33,205 nucleotides of DNA from Ktedonobacteraceae bacterium. Lineage in GTDB: Bacteria; Chloroflexota; Ktedonobacteria; Ktedonobacterales; Ktedonobacteraceae. This document shows positions 30,886-33,205 of this stretch, piece by piece. The stretch spans positions 1 through 33,205 of the forward strand of contig JADBKA010000020.1 of assembly GCA_014896635.1 (NCBI GenBank). Reading direction: 5' to 3'. Below the pieces are notes generated by a model. The model did no database searches and was not told where the DNA came from. It saw nothing but the letters and a program-made list of their open reading frames with translations. The position numbers and the translations under genes are program-made. Every line of letters starts with the position of its first letter. Position 1 is the stretch's first letter.

Positions 30886-32493
30886 ATGACCTCGCCGTCT
30901 CAGCACGCTTCTCCTCTCGGAGAGAATAATGCGTCTCGTGCGGCCAGTGAGCGGCAGCAAGAAGATAGCCAGGAGATAGGCGGAGCGCATCTCTCCATCA
31001 CTCCCAGTTGGGGAGAGCGCGCTCTTCCGCTGTTATTTGCAGCGCTGGAAGCCTGCTGGGTGAATGGCATCCTGATAGGTTTTGCCAGCACCGGCTTTTT
31101 CGGCATGCATGCTGCTGTGATTCCGTTGTGGTCCTCTTTTGTTGTGCTGATGGGTGCAACGTGGCTGGTGCGTTATCTTGAACGGCACGATAGCGCGACT
31201 GGCCAGCAGCACTTGTCAGGACAGCTTGCCGGTTCTCACTGGCTCTATGTGCTACTGGCCGCCGTGCTCCTGCTCATTATCTGGTCGAGCGTCTATGCCA
31301 CTTCTGCATTCTTCCTTGATCCGCGCTGGCTCTTATCGCTGATGAACGATCTGCTCCTGCTCTCGCCTCTGGCGTATCATGTGCTCGGTACCGTTTTGAT
31401 CACTGGCTATCTCTGCTGGCGCGGCGCGCGTATCGCGCGCTTTGAGATCGAACCCGCGCGTGTCTATCGGACGCTATGCCTGGGGGCAGTGATCATCCTG
31501 GCAGTCATTCTGATTCTGGCGGCTTCTCATACAGGAAACGAATATACTCTTTCGTTGCTGCTGCTCATACCGCTTTTTCTCTCGCTGGCATTGATGGCGC
31601 ATGCTCTGGCAAGCACAGTATTTGTGCGCCGCATGTATGCCGGGAGGTTGCAGGGGAGCATTGGTGAACAGGAGCGCTCCCTGTTCATGGCAGTGAGCAG
31701 CGTAGGTGCTGTGCTATTCTTGCTGGCTCTCCTGGCGGGACTGCTGGCGGGGCCGTCCTTTCTGGTGGATGTGCAGCGTTTCCTGGCACCTGCCGGTGTA
31801 CTCTATGACTGGCTGGTGCAGGGGCTTGCCCATCTCGCCGTGCTTGTGCTCACGCCGGTTTTCTGGCTGCTGGACGCGCTCCACCTTCAGATCCAGCTTC
31901 CTCGCCAGAGACTGCTCTCATCGCCGGTTGCGCCCTCCTCGCGTCCTGCAACGCCACCTGAGGCTGTCATACTGGCAGCAGCGATACTCAAAGTTGCGCT
32001 ACCGATTATCCTGATCGCGCTCTGCATACTCCTGATCTGGCTGGCGCTGCGACGGCGGCGTGTGCGACTGGAGCGACGGGAACGCGACCAGGATGTGCAT
32101 GAGAGCCTGTGGTCCTGGCAGCTTTTCTGGAATCAGTTGTGGACCTTGCTGCTGGCGCTGTGGCGGCGTTTCTTCGCTCATGCTGCCACGCAACCAGTGT
32201 CTATGCGAACAGGTGAGGTGGAAATGGGCGGCGAGCCGGCGGCGCGCAGTATACGTGAGATCTATCGCGCGTTGCTCAAAGCGACTGCTGATCGAGGATA
32301 TGCGCGCAGGAAAGATGAGACGCCGCACGAATTCCGCCATCGCCTGAAAGAGCGCCAGCCACAACTGGAACCGCAACTCGAAATACTAACGGATGCCTAC
32401 ACAGTCGTGCGTTACGGCCAGCATGTGCCTGATGCCGCCGGAGTAGCGGAGGCGCAGCAATCCTGGCTCCAATTGCAGCAGAAAATGCAGTAG
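30886..32493 (+). CDS. Polytopic membrane protein with a C-terminal DUF4129 domain
   Basis: The 535-residue protein has a polar N-terminal tail (about 40 residues), eight to nine hydrophobic helices (about 45-400), a basic stretch (RRRRVRLERRERD) and a soluble C-terminal domain. That domain (about 445-520: SIREIYRALLKATADRGYAR, ETPHEFRHRLKER, LEILTDAYTVVRYGQ) matches DUF4129, a domain often found at the end of transglutaminase-like membrane proteins. No transglutaminase core is present, and no MoxR or DUF58 partner lies nearby. I chose ATG 30886 after AAAGGGATC; ATG 30865 lacks a ribosome-binding site. It converges on recF with 12 bases between the stop codons. Confidence 0.85.
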   Translation: MTSPSQHASPLGENNASRAASERQQEDSQEIGGAHLSITPSWGERALPLLFAALEACWVNGILIGFASTGFFGMHAAVIPLWSSFVVLMGATWLVRYLERHDSATGQQHLSGQLAGSHWLYVLLAAVLLLIIWSSVYATSAFFLDPRWLLSLMNDLLLLSPLAYHVLGTVLITGYLCWRGARIARFEIEPARVYRTLCLGAVIILAVILILAASHTGNEYTLSLLLLIPLFLSLALMAHALASTVFVRRMYAGRLQGSIGEQERSLFMAVSSVGAVLFLLALLAGLLAGPSFLVDVQRFLAPAGVLYDWLVQGLAHLAVLVLTPVFWLLDALHLQIQLPRQRLLSSPVAPSSRPATPPEAVILAAAILKVALPIILIALCILLIWLALRRRRVRLERRERDQDVHESLWSWQLFWNQLWTLLLALWRRFFAHAATQPVSMRTGEVEMGGEPAARSIREIYRALLKATADRGYARRKDETPHEFRHRLKERQPQLEPQLEILTDAYTVVRYGQHVPDAAGVAEAQQSWLQLQQKMQ

Positions 32494-32505
32494 CTGGAAA
32501 GCCTG

Positions 32506-33205
32506 TCAGAGCTGCTTCAGTGTTTCCGGCAATCCGCTTAATGTGCCATCCTGCACATGATAGCTATGCGCGTGGGTCATGATATCGGCGGGAAAGCTGG
32601 TGAGATCGGTGGCTGTGAGCAACACCTGTTCGTGCTGTGTGATCTGGTGCAAGAGGTACTGGCGTCGTGTGCGGTCAAGCTCACTGAAAACATCGTCGAG
32701 CAGGAGCACGGGTTCGTCGCCTGTGCTGACCCGCATATAGGCCAGTTCGGCCAGCTTGGCGGAGAGAGCTGCTGTCCGCTGCTGCCCGCGTGAACCGTAT
32801 GTGAGCATATTGATGCCGTTGACCTGAAATTCCAGGTCATCGCGGTGCGGGCCAAGCAGGCAGACACCTTGAAGTATTTCTTTGCGACGCATTGCATGCA
32901 ACTGTGCCAGGTAGTGCTGTGGAACCTCGTGAGGGTTCCAGTGCTCATCAATGGTGAATGAGGGACGATAGATGATGGTGAGCTGTTCCTGTCCTCCGCT
33001 GATGGCCTGTTGAAAGGTGCCGGCCTGTGCATTGAGCAGGCGAATCATCCCCTGCCGTTCATGGATAATCATGCCTGCCAGTAGTGCCAGTTGTTCATCC
33101 AGGTAATCCAGCATACGCGGATCTTCCTGATTATCGCGTATGCGTTTGAGCAAGGCTGCGCGCTGCATGACGATCTTGCGGTATTTAACCAGCGCCTGGC
33201 AGTAG
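32506..33205 (-). CDS. recF: DNA replication and repair protein RecF, 5' part outside window
   Basis: RecF helps load RecA at single-stranded gaps during repair. Only the C-terminal ~233 residues are in the window; the Walker A half lies beyond the right edge, and the frame stays open to position 33205 (QALVKYRKIVMQRAALLKRI). Family signatures are LLGPHRDDLEFQVNG, YGSRGQQRTAALSAKLAEL (the ABC-type signature region) and PVLLLDDVFSELDRTRR (Walker B and D-loop). dnaA, dnaN or gyrB, the usual neighbours of recF, would be expected to the right but cannot be seen. Confidence 0.96.
   Translation of the reverse strand, partial: YCQALVKYRKIVMQRAALLKRIRDNQEDPRMLDYLDEQLALLAGMIIHERQGMIRLLNAQAGTFQQAISGGQEQLTIIYRPSFTIDEHWNPHEVPQHYLAQLHAMRRKEILQGVCLLGPHRDDLEFQVNGINMLTYGSRGQQRTAALSAKLAELAYMRVSTGDEPVLLLDDVFSELDRTRRQYLLHQITQHEQVLLTATDLTSFPADIMTHAHSYHVQDGTLSGLPETLKQL

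Noticed and set aside
1..33205. CRISPR array, tRNA or rRNA genes
   Set aside because: No regularly spaced repeats were found and no tRNA-like T-arm with matching acceptor was recognised by eye. A covariance-model search would be needed to exclude tRNAs fully.

Overview
The window looks like chromosomal DNA of a moderately GC-rich bacterium. The gene set suggests Ktedonobacteria (Chloroflexota), but this is an inference from style and content, not a marker-gene result. The pointers are an ECF sigma factor overlapping an unusual membrane partner, many NarL/TetR/XRE-type regulators, a Yip1-like protein with a proline-rich head, DUF4129 and DUF1028 proteins, palindromic intergenic repeats and a solo tnpB. 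No rRNA, tRNA or CRISPR array was recognised.

Layout. 1-1301: TnpB nuclease gene running off the left edge, then a small excisionase-like HTH ORF. 1793-5944: selB with an unusual repeat-built start, then a two-gene membrane operon. 6079-7779: hutU. Divergent from it, 8092-9900 encodes a GltD-like flavoprotein with a double ferredoxin tail, ending at a clear terminator. 9981-14198: kptA, a two-component pair, and a duplicated membrane protein whose halves each end in a CxxC. 14289-15155: DUF1028 protein with a peptidoglycan-binding tail. 15570-17442: ECF sigma factor plus membrane partner. 17628-20071: small XRE regulator, TetR regulator and FAD monooxygenase. 20074-23633: Yip1-like protein, fused Nnr repair enzyme, ribosomal protein bL9. 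23893-25816: CoxG-like protein and an RNase D/HEAT fusion. 26222-27475: LeuA-like synthase without a regulatory domain, behind a structured leader. 27591-30528: AT-richer restriction-modification island. 30886-33205: DUF4129 membrane protein and the 3' part of recF.

Working together. Most genes are singletons or pairs. The clearest functional units are the histidine kinase/response regulator pair (possibly controlling the next membrane protein), the sigma/membrane-partner pair, the TetR/monooxygenase pair with a palindrome between them, and the convergent nuclease/methyltransferase pair.

The observations most worth following are: (a) a promoter-leader block shared by selB and the DUF4129 gene, which in selB has been duplicated so that it creates a 16-residue upstream ORF starting with the same residues as SelB; (b) an unassigned PD-(D/E)xK-like protein facing a zinc-ribbon DNA methyltransferase; (c) an RNase D whose C-terminus is HEAT-like instead of HRDC; (d) a family of nested palindromes in three intergenic gaps; (e) the leuA leader, with two mutually exclusive pairings.
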